Assembly (NCBI GenBank): GCA_016219175.1 | Contig: JACRCD010000044.1 | Location: 56,885 to 120,884 of the forward strand | DNA length: 64,000 bases | Direction: 5' to 3' | Source of the DNA: Deltaproteobacteria bacterium | GTDB taxonomy: Bacteria; Desulfobacterota; Desulfobulbia; Desulfobulbales; SURF-16 | Shown here: positions 36,613 to 46,074 of the stretch, in pieces | How the letters are laid out: every line of letters begins with the position of its first letter | Numbering within the stretch: the stretch's first letter is position 1 | Notes under the pieces: model-generated | Database searches by the model: none | Seen by the model: the letters and a program-made list of their open reading frames with translations, nothing else | What the model was told of the DNA's origin: nothing | Program-made: the position numbers and the translations under genes

Positions 36613-39600
36613 GGATCAGACGGCTCGAGCTGAGGGCGTTCGGGCCTTTTACGGACAGGACCCTGGAGTTTCGCGGCGACAAACCGGGACTGCATATTAT
36701 CTATGGTCCCAACGAGGCTGGTAAAAGCAGTTCCCTACGTGGACTCAAGGCCTTGCTCTACGGCTTTCCGGAGCGTACCGCGGACGGTTTTCAGCACGCC
36801 AATGAAAATTTGCTGGTGGCCGGATGTCTGCAGGCTGAGGATGGCAGGGAGATCTGCTTTCAGCGGCGCAAGAGAAGAAAGGCGGATATCCTTGATGGGG
36901 CGGGCAATCCTCTGGCCGACGGTGCGCTTTTTTCTTTTCTGCCCGGTATCGACCAGGGGCTTTTTGAGTCTCTGTACGGTATTGACCATGCCGTTCTGGT
37001 GCAGGGTGGAGAGGAGATCCTCGCCCAGAAGGGGGAGGTCGGGCAGACCCTCTTTGCCGCTGGCTCCGGGATCTCCTCCCTACGTTCCATCCTCGATTCC
37101 CTGGAAGGTGAGGCAGATGAACTTTTCAAGGCGCGGGGTTCACGGCAGCTGCTCAATACGGCCATTGCCGAATACAGGGAACTGCTGAAGACGGTCAAGC
37201 AGACCAGCCTTTCCAGCCGGCAGTGGCAGGAACATCGGAAACAGCTCGATGATGCGGAAAGGGAGCGGCAACGGCTGCAGAATGAGCGGGAGGCCAAACA
37301 AAAGCAGGTGCATCACCTGGAGCGGTTAAAACGGGCCATTCCCTTTCTTGCCAGGCGGGCAAAACATTTGCTGCAACTGGAAGAGTTGGGTGAGGTACAG
37401 GTGTTGCCCTTGGATTTTGCCGGCAAGAAGAGAGAAGTGGAACAGCAGCAGCGAGAAACCTTGTTGCAGCTGCAGCAGGCCGGAGGTAGGCTGGAACGGC
37501 TTGCAAGGAAGAAGGAAGGCGTAGGGTTTAATCAGGTGCTGGTGGATCATGCCTGGTCGATTGTTGATTTGCACCAGCGGCTTGGCCAATACCGCACCGA
37601 AGGACGTGACCGGGAAAAAAATGAAGGAATGCGGATTGGCAGCCGGACCGAGGCGGCGGAGCTGCTGAAGCGCATTCGGCCGGATTTGGCGCTGGCGGAT
37701 GTTGAGTTGCTGCGGTCGGTGCTTCTTAGAAAAAAAACAATCCAGGAGCTGATCAACGGTTACCATACCCGGGAGCTACAGGTTGCCCAGGCGAAAAAAC
37801 ATGTCGGGGAGGTGGAACGGCAAATCAAAAGCGTTGCCGAGGATTTAGAGCAGTTGCCGGCGGCAAAGGATGTCAGCTCTCTGGCCCGGGCGGTAAAACA
37901 CACAGGGAGGACCGGGGCAATCGATGCGGACATCAAGGCTAAAATCCGTGAAATTGAGAGTGATAAAAAGGAATGTGCGTCTGATCTCAACAGGCTGGGG
38001 TGTTGGTCAGGAGAGTTGCACCAGGTAGTTGATTTACCCTTGCCACTGCCGGAGACGATCAAAAAATTTGCCGCCCGGTATCAGGATCTGGAAGATGCTA
38101 GGCGTCAGTTGGCAAATGAGAGCAGGGAGACTGACAGGGAGCTGCAGCAGGCGGTTGACGAGAAAAAAAAGATTGAATATGGCGGGGAAGTGCCCACGGA
38201 GGAGGAGCTTGCGCTTGTACGCGGCAAGCGTGACAATGGTTGGGCGCTTCTGTGCCGGAAGTGGCTGTCGGGAGAGGATGTCGATCTGGAAAGCCGGGCG
38301 TATGACCCGCTGCTCTCGTTGCCTGCTGCCTATGGAAAATATGTGACTGCAGCCGATACGCTTGCCGATCGTCTGCGCCGGGAGGCGGACAGGGCGGCCG
38401 GTTTTGCCGCCATCAGAGCCCGCCTGGAAAGTCTGGAAGCGAAAAAAAAGGATATTGTCCGCAGGCAGGAGGAGTTTACAGGAGAGATGCACGCCATTGC
38501 CCTTGCCTGGCAGGCGATATGGCGGGAAAGTGGTATCAAGCCGCTGTCACCTGCGGAAATGGCCTCCTGGCTCAATGAATTTTCTGCTATCCGCGCCAGG
38601 GTGAAGGAGGTCGCGAGAAAAGAGCAGGAGCTCGCTGAAAAAAAGGAGCTGCGGCACACTTTACAGCAGAGCCTGGTCATGGAACTCGAATTGCTGGGTG
38701 AGGTCCCCCAAAAAACCTCTGTGGAGCTGGAGCCTGTTATTGTCTTCAGTGAAACGGTGGTGACGGAACATGAGACAAATCAGGCCGGCCGGATGCGGCT
38801 TGGGGAGAAAAAAAAGGAACTGCGGGAGAGCCTGGCGGCTGCCGCCCAGGATCTGCAACTCGCGGAAAAGACATTGACGCAGTGGCAGGGACAATGGCAG
38901 GACGCCGTGCAGGGCATGGTGATAGCGGGTAGTACCCTGGCGCCGGCTGATGCGAATAGCATGCTTGATGATCTGCAGAACTGCTTTGCCAAGATCAAGG
39001 ACGCGGAGGTGTCCCGCAAGCGTATTGCCGGCATGACTAAAAACATGGAAAAATATGAGCAGGACGTCAAATCCTTGCTGCAGCGTGTCGTCCCGGAGCT
39101 GCTCAGCGAGCCGCCGGACCAGGCGGTGACCAGGCTGCAGGCCATGCTTGGCAAGGCAAATGAGGACAGAGCCCTGCTGGCCAAATATGTTGAGGACATG
39201 GCAAATCTTGAAGAAGAGATCCGCCATGGCGAAGATACCCTGAAAAGCCTGAATGGACAGATGGGGGAGTTTTTGCGACTTGCCGGCTGTCAAGACGGCG
39301 CGGAGCTGGACAAGGCAATTGATCGGTCCGCCGAGTGGCGCAAAATCAGGGAGATGCTCAATGAGGTCGAGACGACACTTGCTGAAATTGCCGAAGGTCT
39401 TTCCCTTGAGGACATAACCCGTGAGACCCTGGGTCTCCACTCCGCGGAGTTGCAGGGACAGATCGATGCCTTCAAAAGAGAGATCAACGAAGAGCTGAGC
39501 CCGAGGATTGATGAATTTTTCGAAGTAATCGGCCGTGAGAAAAATGAACTCGGCAAGATGGACGGCGGCTCGCTCGCCGCCGAGGCGGCGGAGAAATCCG

Positions 39601-40115
39601 AACGGGTGCTGGCCGGGATACGGCGACTTGCCGACCGCTATGTGCGGGTTAAGCTTGCGGCAAGGGTGCTTGAGCAGGAAATCGAACGATACCGGGAAGA
39701 GCATCAAGACCCGATCCTCAGACTTGCCTCCGGATATTTCGCGGAATTGACCCTTGGCTCCTTTGCCGGCCTACGCACTGATATCGATGAAAACGGCAAG
39801 CCGGTTCTTGCCGGCCTGCGTCCGGATGACTCGCGCGTCTATGTGCAGGGAATGAGTTCAGGAACCCGCGATCAGCTCTATCTCGCTCTGCGCCTTGCCA
39901 CTCTGGAATGGCGTTTGCAAAGCAGTGATTCGATGCCCTTTATTGTTGATGATATCCTTATCAATTTTGATGACCGGCGGGTAAAGGCAACCCTGAACGT
40001 CCTGGCCCGGTTGGCGGAAAAAACACAGGTAGTCCTTTTTACCCACCACAGTCAGGTTGTGGAAGATGCCCGGTCGCTGGCAAGCGAAGGGCATGTGCTG
40101 ATTCATGAGCTGTGA
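36609..40115 (+). CDS. YhaN/SbcC-like SMC-type ATPase
   Basis: An 1168-residue protein. The N-terminal half-site has Walker A YGPNEAGKSS (about 33-42) and the FLPGIDQGLF region typical of YhaN. Long coiled coils run from about 190 to 950. The C-terminal half-site has the ABC signature VQGMSSGTRDQLYLALRLA and Walker B MPFIVDDILINFDD. I see no CXXC zinc hook at the coiled-coil tip, which fits YhaN and not SbcC or Rad50. It overlaps the phosphoesterase gene and ends 18 bp before the convergent Cache-GGDEF gene. Confidence 0.9.
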   Translation: MRIRRLELRAFGPFTDRTLEFRGDKPGLHIIYGPNEAGKSSSLRGLKALLYGFPERTADGFQHANENLLVAGCLQAEDGREICFQRRKRRKADILDGAGNPLADGALFSFLPGIDQGLFESLYGIDHAVLVQGGEEILAQKGEVGQTLFAAGSGISSLRSILDSLEGEADELFKARGSRQLLNTAIAEYRELLKTVKQTSLSSRQWQEHRKQLDDAERERQRLQNEREAKQKQVHHLERLKRAIPFLARRAKHLLQLEELGEVQVLPLDFAGKKREVEQQQRETLLQLQQAGGRLERLARKKEGVGFNQVLVDHAWSIVDLHQRLGQYRTEGRDREKNEGMRIGSRTEAAELLKRIRPDLALADVELLRSVLLRKKTIQELINGYHTRELQVAQAKKHVGEVERQIKSVAEDLEQLPAAKDVSSLARAVKHTGRTGAIDADIKAKIREIESDKKECASDLNRLGCWSGELHQVVDLPLPLPETIKKFAARYQDLEDARRQLANESRETDRELQQAVDEKKKIEYGGEVPTEEELALVRGKRDNGWALLCRKWLSGEDVDLESRAYDPLLSLPAAYGKYVTAADTLADRLRREADRAAGFAAIRARLESLEAKKKDIVRRQEEFTGEMHAIALAWQAIWRESGIKPLSPAEMASWLNEFSAIRARVKEVARKEQELAEKKELRHTLQQSLVMELELLGEVPQKTSVELEPVIVFSETVVTEHETNQAGRMRLGEKKKELRESLAAAAQDLQLAEKTLTQWQGQWQDAVQGMVIAGSTLAPADANSMLDDLQNCFAKIKDAEVSRKRIAGMTKNMEKYEQDVKSLLQRVVPELLSEPPDQAVTRLQAMLGKANEDRALLAKYVEDMANLEEEIRHGEDTLKSLNGQMGEFLRLAGCQDGAELDKAIDRSAEWRKIREMLNEVETTLAEIAEGLSLEDITRETLGLHSAELQGQIDAFKREINEELSPRIDEFFEVIGREKNELGKMDGGSLAAEAAEKSERVLAGIRRLADRYVRVKLAARVLEQEIERYREEHQDPILRLASGYFAELTLGSFAGLRTDIDENGKPVLAGLRPDDSRVYVQGMSSGTRDQLYLALRLATLEWRLQSSDSMPFIVDDILINFDDRRVKATLNVLARLAEKTQVVLFTHHSQVVEDARSLASEGHVLIHEL

Positions 40116-40133
40116 AGGGAAGCCGGCGATCAT

Positions 40134-42107
40134 CTACCGGATGCCGCGCTTTCTTTTCTGTTTGCATTCATACATCAGGGTGTCAGCCTGGTTCATCAGC
40201 TCTTCAATGGATTGGGGATATTCAGGGTCATAACGGACCATGCCGGTGCTCATCGACAAATTGTAGCTGCGTCCGGCAACCCTGTTTCTTTCCTCCATAT
40301 TGGCGTCAAGCCGGCTCATGACGGTTTTTTCATCGGTCGGATCGACGAGCAGTACGGCGAATTCGTCTCCTCCCAGCCTGGCGATGATGTCCGAGTCCCT
40401 GAAGGTCTGACGCAGGAGCTGCGCCGTCTCGATCAGCACCTGGTCCCCGGCATGATGGCCCATGTTGTCATTGACCCCTTTCAGGTTGTCCACATCGGCA
40501 AAAATCAGAAAGATGTTTTCTTCCTGGCGTTTGGCCACCAGCAGTTGTCTGGTGGCCATGGTCATAAAGCCGCGCCTGTTCAGGAGGCTGGTGAGTTCAT
40601 CGGTGATGGCGATTTCCCGAAGCCTTGTTTCACTCTGCCGCAGTGATTCCTCCATTTTTTTGCGCTTGGAGATGTTGATGGCCAGGCAGACAATGCCGTA
40701 GATTTCTCCCTTGCTGTCTCTCATGGGCGAGGCGCTGAAATGAACCGGTATTTCCTTACCCCATTTTGTCCGGTAGCTGAGTTCACATTCCCTGATGATT
40801 TCTCCTTCGGCAAGGTTGCTGAAAGGGCAGTTGACGGCGGCCTCATCCTGTTTCAGGATAAATCCCAGGGGGCGGCCGGCCAGCTCATGGAGTTCATAGC
40901 CGAGCATGGCGCTGGTGGAGTTGTTGATCATCTCGATGGCGCCATCGTGGCCGAGAACGACGAGGCTTTCCTGCATGGAGCTGAGGATGGTGTTGAAGTA
41001 GTCCCGGGAGATGGTGGTTTCCTTGAGGTTTCTGGTCATGACGTTGAAGGAGCCGATCAGCCGGCCGATCTCGTCTTGTGACTTGATGACGGCAATCTCG
41101 CTGAGATTGCCCTGGGCGATGCCCTTTGCCGCCTGGGTCAGCCTGGAAAGGGGCAGGGTAATGCCTTTGGACAGCAGGTATGAAAGAATGGAGGCCAGGA
41201 TAAAGAACGTAATAAAAAGATACAAGAAACCGAGGCGCATCTTCTTGACCTGCCGCATGAATTCTTCGTGGGGCAGAATTGCCAGGATGGTCCACCGCGG
41301 TTCCTGAATGTATGCCTTGGCGACAAAGGAATCGACGCCCCGCACCGGGACGCGCAGGAAACCGGGTTGCCCCTCCTGGGCGGGAGGGGCGAAAAGGTTG
41401 GCCGGCCCTTCTTCTTCCTTTGCCAGGCAGAACATGACCTTGCCTACGCTGCCAAGGGAGGGCTGGTTCGATAGGGACATGATATTACCCAGGGCGTCGC
41501 TTACCGCAAGATAACCATTTTCTCCGATCTTTATGTCGGTCAGGCTCTCGGCGATTTTCTCGTAAGGCAGAGTGGCCAGCAGCATGCCGGCGAATTTGTT
41601 CTCAGAATACCGGAATTTGGCAATGGCCAGCTTAAGTGCGGGCGCCTTGGGGTTGTTGAACATCTCGTCCTGGAAGATGAGCGCTTTGTTCGGGTGGCTG
41701 AGGGTTTTTTTAAAAAAAAGGCTCTGGCTGAAATCCTGAAAATTCTGAGAGATCTCGCCATCAATGATGCGCATCTCTTCAACGCCCCGTTCGTTGATGA
41801 AACTCAGATTGGGGAAACTGTGATGAAATCCGGCCAGGTACGAGGCCAGGGCCGTCTCACGGTAGTTGGTGGAGTAATGGACAATCTCCTGCCCGTCCGC
41901 GATACGGTCAAGCAGGTCCGCCCTGGCTGCGAGAAAGTTGTTGATACTGCGCGCGGCATGGTCGGCGATAAAGGTGAGATGCTCTTTCTGACTGGTTTCC
42001 AGCGAGGAGTGTATGTAGTGATAGGAGACACTGGCCAGCAGGATGTTGGTGAACAGAATAATCCCCGTGTGCGAGAGCAAGAGGGTGATTTTAAGGGAAT
42101 GAAACAT
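40134..42107 (-). CDS. Cache-HAMP-PAS-GGDEF diguanylate cyclase
   Basis: A 657-residue membrane protein. A first helix (about 8-28), a periplasmic Cache-type sensor (about 30-275), a second helix (about 293-313), HAMP, a PAS domain with PAC tail, then GGDEF with ARLGGDEFAVLL intact. Cyclic-di-GMP synthesis in response to an extracellular ligand is expected. Its ATG at 42107 is 3 bp after the stop of a periplasmic phosphate-binding-type protein, so that protein may deliver the ligand to the Cache domain. Confidence 0.92.
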   Translation of the reverse strand: MFHSLKITLLLSHTGIILFTNILLASVSYHYIHSSLETSQKEHLTFIADHAARSINNFLAARADLLDRIADGQEIVHYSTNYRETALASYLAGFHHSFPNLSFINERGVEEMRIIDGEISQNFQDFSQSLFFKKTLSHPNKALIFQDEMFNNPKAPALKLAIAKFRYSENKFAGMLLATLPYEKIAESLTDIKIGENGYLAVSDALGNIMSLSNQPSLGSVGKVMFCLAKEEEGPANLFAPPAQEGQPGFLRVPVRGVDSFVAKAYIQEPRWTILAILPHEEFMRQVKKMRLGFLYLFITFFILASILSYLLSKGITLPLSRLTQAAKGIAQGNLSEIAVIKSQDEIGRLIGSFNVMTRNLKETTISRDYFNTILSSMQESLVVLGHDGAIEMINNSTSAMLGYELHELAGRPLGFILKQDEAAVNCPFSNLAEGEIIRECELSYRTKWGKEIPVHFSASPMRDSKGEIYGIVCLAINISKRKKMEESLRQSETRLREIAITDELTSLLNRRGFMTMATRQLLVAKRQEENIFLIFADVDNLKGVNDNMGHHAGDQVLIETAQLLRQTFRDSDIIARLGGDEFAVLLVDPTDEKTVMSRLDANMEERNRVAGRSYNLSMSTGMVRYDPEYPQSIEELMNQADTLMYECKQKRKRGIR

Positions 42108-42110
42108 GGG

Positions 42111-42938
42111 CTACTCTTTTCCCAGGGCTGGAAAAGCGCCATGTTCCATAATGATTTCTTCCGCCTGGGAACTGTGCAGGAAGTTGAGGAAACCTTGGGC
42201 GGCGGGACCGGGGCCATCTTTCCATGCCAGGCCAAGCAAGGAGACAAGTTTGTAGGCGCCCTTGTCGACATTTTTCCTGCCAGGTGAAACACCATTGAGC
42301 CGCAGCACTAAAAGCCCCGGCTGATGCGCGGCCTCGGCCTGGTTTGCGTAGCCGATGGTCTGCCTGTGTCCGCCGATGGTCGTGATGTTTTCCTGGGTCG
42401 AATACAGTGTCTGCCCCGCCTGTTTTTTCATAACCTTGAAGGCCGGGATATGCGTTTCGATAACAGTCAGAGAGGAATCACCCTTTTCCCGGTTGTCCAC
42501 GTAGATTCTTTCATGGGGGCCGCCCACGGCGCTCCAATGGGTGATGGCCCCGGAAAAGATAGCGGCGGCCTGCTCGTCGGTTATGCCCTTGACCGCGCTC
42601 ACGCTGGTATTGGCCAGGAAAACCACGGGTGACCGGGCAAAGAAGAGATAGGAGAGATTGAGCGCTTTTTCTTTTTTGCTAAGAGGCCGGGATACCCGGC
42701 CCAGCTGGCATTTGCCGGCGGCGGTGGCCTTGATGCCGCCGCCGCTGCTGCCGATGGAATCAGGCACCTCGATACTGACAGCCGGCTGGCTTTTTTGATA
42801 CCCCGTTGCCAGACTGCGGAGGAGATTCTGACTGTCGCCCGTGCCGCGGATGACAATTTTAACTTCCGCCCCGCCGGGTATGGCTGTTGTTGTCAGGCAG
42901 GCAAGAAGACAGGACAGAAGCAACCAGACCTTTTTCAT
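42111..42938 (-). CDS. PstS-like periplasmic binding protein
   Basis: A 275-residue exported protein. The signal peptide is followed by VKIVIRGTGDSQNLLR and PDSIGSSGGGIKATAAG, the PstS-type loop that holds an oxyanion, then FARSPVVFLANTSV and an EEIIMEHGAFPAL end. GGAGGAAA precedes the ATG at 42938; the longer frame upstream has no signal peptide. No pst transport genes are nearby. Pairing with a sensor cyclase 3 bp downstream suggests a sensing and not a transport role; the ligand (phosphate or another oxyanion) is not shown. Confidence 0.82.
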   Translation of the reverse strand: MKKVWLLLSCLLACLTTTAIPGGAEVKIVIRGTGDSQNLLRSLATGYQKSQPAVSIEVPDSIGSSGGGIKATAAGKCQLGRVSRPLSKKEKALNLSYLFFARSPVVFLANTSVSAVKGITDEQAAAIFSGAITHWSAVGGPHERIYVDNREKGDSSLTVIETHIPAFKVMKKQAGQTLYSTQENITTIGGHRQTIGYANQAEAAHQPGLLVLRLNGVSPGRKNVDKGAYKLVSLLGLAWKDGPGPAAQGFLNFLHSSQAEEIIMEHGAFPALGKE

Positions 42939-43104
42939 GCAGTTTCCTCCTGTATTATTGTAACGGTTCAGGTGGATAGACTGTAGGGAGCCTTGAAGGT
43001 GGACATTGTTTCTGCCGCTGGCGTTTAGCCCATGGGCGCAATTACTTCGACAGCCTATTCTCATTCAATACCAGTCGTCATGGTTTTGTCAAATTTTACC
43101 GTAA

Positions 43105-43237
43105 GAGGCTCTTGCAAAATGAACTTGTGTGTCATTCCGAACGTAGTGAAGAATCTGTAATTGCCTTGATTTTATTAGATTTCTCCCTTCGGTCGAAATG
43201 GCAGGAGGCGCTCTTTTGCTTATTTTGCAAGAACCTC
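43105..43237 (+). repeat. R2 repeat, copy 2
   Basis: A 133-bp element with terminal inverted repeats GAGGCTCTTGCAAAAT and the complement of GAGGTTCTTGCAAAAT (15 of 16 match). The two halves also pair internally (GTCATTCCGAACG against CGGTCGAAATGGC), so the element is one long imperfect palindrome. A 3-bp GTA may flank it. The remainder of the 600-bp gap 42939-43538 holds only the sigma-54-type promoter listed separately. Confidence 0.88.
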
Positions 43238-43456
43238 GTACGGCAAGGATTTTTTTCAGCCAATTTTTTTCGCGCTTCAACAACCTTGATTGAGCCCTGC
43301 CTTGAACAAGTTTCGACAATTTGTTTCCAGAGCTCGACAATAATGTCGGCGGGAAAGAGTGAAAAGGAGACCGGGGCTGGTTTTTTGGAAAATAAATTGG
43401 TATTTTTTTAAAAAATAATTTCTGATATCAATAAGATATGGATTTTCAATAATACT

Positions 43457-43472
43457 TGGCACGTAAGTTGAA
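43457..43472 (+). promoter_or_regulatory. Sigma-54-type promoter for ZraP-like gene
   Basis: TGGCACgtaagTTGAA carries a perfect -24 box and a -12 box with GA in place of GC. Transcription would start near 43483, about 55 bases before the ATG. Sigma-54 control fits zraP genes, which are controlled by ZraSR-type systems in enterobacteria. No such regulator pair lies in the window. Confidence 0.65.
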
Positions 43473-43538
43473 ATAACAACTATGCAAACAACGGCATACA
43501 ACTCTTCATCATATCTTTTCCCCAAGGAGGAACACAGC

Positions 43539-43982
43539 ATGAAAAAGATGATAGCAGCAATGGCATTAGTGGCGACAATAGGGTTTTTAGGCATTCAGCA
43601 GGCGGGCGCCCAGCGGGGGCCCCAGGGGTGGACCGGCGGACCAGGCGCGGCGAACTGCCCGAAGGTGACCGGCGCAGCGCAGGCCCCTGTCATGGATGAA
43701 GAAACCCGGCAGATATACAACGCTTTCATGGACGCCACCGTGGAATTGCGCAAGGAAATGTTCAGCAAGAGGGAGCAAATGCGAGCCCTGCAGTTTGCAG
43801 ACCCGGTGGATGAGCAGAAAATAGATGCGTTGGCCCAGGAGATGTTCGATCTGCGCACCCAGATTCAGGAAAAGGCCACTGAGCTGGGATGGCAGGGCGG
43901 CTTTGGCGGTGGTTTCGGACCCGGCTGTGACGGCCCGGGCAGAGGCCGGGGTTGCAACGGTCCCTGGTCAAATCAGAACTAA
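43539..43982 (+). CDS. ZraP-like periplasmic metal-stress protein
   Basis: A 147-residue exported protein with a signal peptide (MKKMIAAMALVATIGFLG to AGAQ). The mature chain has a helical core of the Spy/CpxP/ZraP kind (ETRQIYNAFMDATVELRKEM, QKIDALAQEMFDLRTQIQ) and a Gly-rich tail with CDGPGRGRGC. AAGGAGG precedes the ATG at 43539. Such proteins are periplasmic zinc-linked chaperones. A sigma-54-type promoter lies upstream and a strong terminator directly after, so it is a single-gene unit. Confidence 0.85.
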   Translation: MKKMIAAMALVATIGFLGIQQAGAQRGPQGWTGGPGAANCPKVTGAAQAPVMDEETRQIYNAFMDATVELRKEMFSKREQMRALQFADPVDEQKIDALAQEMFDLRTQIQEKATELGWQGGFGGGFGPGCDGPGRGRGCNGPWSNQN

Positions 43983-44011
43983 GAACCTTCATTCCTTTCC
44001 TCTTCTCCTCT

Positions 44012-44049
44012 AAAAGCAGCCCCTGAACATGTCGGGGGCTGCTTTTTTT
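44012..44049 (+). terminator. Intrinsic terminator after ZraP-like gene
   Basis: Stem AAAGCAGCCCC with GGGGCTGCTTT, loop of about 10 bases, followed by a run of T. It lies 30 bp after the stop codon. Confidence 0.88.
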
Positions 44050-44193
44050 ATTGGCTTTTTCCAATCGGCAATTGATCCGGACCGGCACCACGTAACTCTT
44101 GATCTTTCCGGTGGGGTGGGCAGGATCTATTGCCCACCGTTCCGCGGGGGCAAACGATGAACTCATTTGCACAACCCTACGAAAAAAAAGGCG

Positions 44194-45672
44194 TTACAGC
44201 GGACTGGAAGGATGGTCAAAAAGACTTGCCAAGGCCTTATCAAGCGGGAAACCGGCGGGAAAGTGGTGGTTATAAAAGGTGGTGGCTAACCGCCATTCTT
44301 TTTTTACCTCCTCAAGATGGGCGTTGATCTGTCGCATGAAACCATCAACGTGGGCGCGGTCAAGGAATTCCCCGTAAAGAAGATAATCTTTCCCCTTGCG
44401 GAAAAGCATCACTGTTTCCGGCGCATGGCTGCTGCCGTTTCCCCATTCCGACACGGATTGCAGCAGTTTGTGTCCGAGTTCATCAAGAATCTGGTCGGCA
44501 ACCACATGGCCTGTTTTCCGCTGAAACTTCTCGAAAGCCGGAACATCGACCAGAAAAAGGTCGTAGTTCAGGGCATTGTTGCGCAACAGTTTGGCGTCAT
44601 CAAGGAAATAGAGATAACGGTAATTGTAGAAATCCGTCAGGGGTTCCCTGAAATAGGTCTTGCGCCGGAATACTTCAATGTCTTTCATGAATCCGGCTGT
44701 CACCTGCCGGGGGGGAGTGACCTCCGGAATCCGCCCGGCTATTTTTTTCAGCACGTTGACTATGTCCTGATCGAGCTGTCCCGCCGTTGCCTCCTGTTCG
44801 AGAATGGCCAAGGCTCTGTCCTGCGGCATGGAATGTTTGTAGGGCCTTCTGGAGACAAGGGAATCATAGGTGTCCGCCACGGCGATGATGCGGGCGAAAA
44901 GGTCGATTTCATCACCCTTGAGTCCGGCCGGATAACCGCTGCCGTCGAGCCGTTCATGATGGTTGAGGATGATGTTGGTGATGCGGTCGTCCTGCAGGTG
45001 CCGGGCAAAGAGTTTGGCCCCGACCAGGGGGTGGTACTGCATGATGAAGCGGTCCCGCGGGTCAAAGTTGCCTGGTTTGAGCAGCACATCGTCAGGAATG
45101 GCGGTTTTGCCGATATCATGGACCAGGCAGCCGAAGCGAATGGCTTTCAGGTCATCATCGCTTAGCTCCAGTTCCCGGCCGATGAGGCCGGCAATCTCGG
45201 CAACCTGGGCCGCATGTTCAAAGGTGTACTGGTCCCGGTTGGCGAGCATCTCGGCCACGATCTCCAGGATATCGTGCTGCATGACCTCGCTCTGGCGGCG
45301 GATTTTTTCTTCGGCCGCGCGCCGGTTGCGCACCTCCTCGGCAAGCAGCGCATTGTTTTCCCGGAGCTGCTCACGGCTCTGCTTGATTCCGGCGATGGTG
45401 CGTCCGGTAAAAGTAATGACCAGGAAAACAAAGATGGAGCCGCCGAATAAAATGAGGGATGAGAGGATTTCCTGCGGGAAAAAGGCCTGGTCACCCAGCA
45501 GCGCCAGCGAACCGGCATAGCCGCAGAGAAAAAGCGCCATCAGCCAGAGGAGAGGGTGCCAGCGGCTCTGGAGTTCATCGGGCAGGCTCCTGGTCATTTT
45601 CCGGCCCAGCGCAATGGAGGCGGCAAGCAGGATGATGCCGGCGATGATGAAGAAGGCGGAAATGGTCGTCAT
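44194..45672 (-). CDS. Membrane HD-GYP phosphodiesterase with degenerate GGDEF-like tail
   Basis: A 492-residue protein. Three N-terminal membrane helices (about 5-20, 40-60, 70-90), a coiled coil, then an HD-GYP domain (about 130-310) with CLVHDIGKTAI and NHHERLDGSGYP intact. The last 150 residues (TDFYNYRYLYFLDDAKLLRN onward) resemble a GGDEF fold but the signature is missing (FRKGKDYLLYGEF), so this part may bind nucleotide or be structural. Its ATG overlaps the DUF202 gene upstream by 4 bp. Confidence 0.88.
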   Translation of the reverse strand: MTTISAFFIIAGIILLAASIALGRKMTRSLPDELQSRWHPLLWLMALFLCGYAGSLALLGDQAFFPQEILSSLILFGGSIFVFLVITFTGRTIAGIKQSREQLRENNALLAEEVRNRRAAEEKIRRQSEVMQHDILEIVAEMLANRDQYTFEHAAQVAEIAGLIGRELELSDDDLKAIRFGCLVHDIGKTAIPDDVLLKPGNFDPRDRFIMQYHPLVGAKLFARHLQDDRITNIILNHHERLDGSGYPAGLKGDEIDLFARIIAVADTYDSLVSRRPYKHSMPQDRALAILEQEATAGQLDQDIVNVLKKIAGRIPEVTPPRQVTAGFMKDIEVFRRKTYFREPLTDFYNYRYLYFLDDAKLLRNNALNYDLFLVDVPAFEKFQRKTGHVVADQILDELGHKLLQSVSEWGNGSSHAPETVMLFRKGKDYLLYGEFLDRAHVDGFMRQINAHLEEVKKEWRLATTFYNHHFPAGFPLDKALASLFDHPSSPL

Positions 45673-46040
45673 AAAAATCCCGTCAGCAGGTGCACGGTGA
45701 GCAGCAGGCCCAAAGCGCCGATGATGCCGTTGGTCAGCATGCCGACATGGAGGTTATAACCCGGCGGTATTTCCGCCGGGGTTAAGGTTTTAACTACTTT
45801 TTTGTGTTGAAAAAGCGAATAAATGGCAAGGAGGGAACCGAGCAGCACGAAGGTAACCCCGACCGAGAAGGAAAAGTGCCGTTGAAAGGTTTTGAGGGTC
45901 CCTCCCATGGATATCTGCGCAAACAGGCCGAAGCGCTCAATGACAAAACCGAAGGCCATCAGCGAGGAGCAGGTTCTGTTCCACGACAGGAGGGTGCGTT
46001 CCGCGGCAAAGAGCACTCTGGGATCTTTCAGCTCAGACAT
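45669..46040 (-). CDS. DUF202 small membrane protein
   Basis: A 123-residue protein with the DUF202 opening LFAAERTLLSWNRTCSSLMAFGFVIERFG and three membrane helices in all, about 25-40, 58-76 and 98-118. YidH-like proteins of this family have no established function. It is coupled to the HD-GYP gene downstream by ATGA and lies 34 bp after the SulP transporter, so the three may form one unit. Confidence 0.85.
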   Translation of the reverse strand: MSELKDPRVLFAAERTLLSWNRTCSSLMAFGFVIERFGLFAQISMGGTLKTFQRHFSFSVGVTFVLLGSLLAIYSLFQHKKVVKTLTPAEIPPGYNLHVGMLTNGIIGALGLLLTVHLLTGFL

Positions 46041-46074
46041 CAGGCCACCCGTTTGTTGCTATCCGTATCAATCA

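Noticed and set aside
36609..40115. Rad50/SbcC identity for the SMC-like gene.
   Set aside because: No CXXC zinc hook is seen between the coiled coils; the architecture fits YhaN better.
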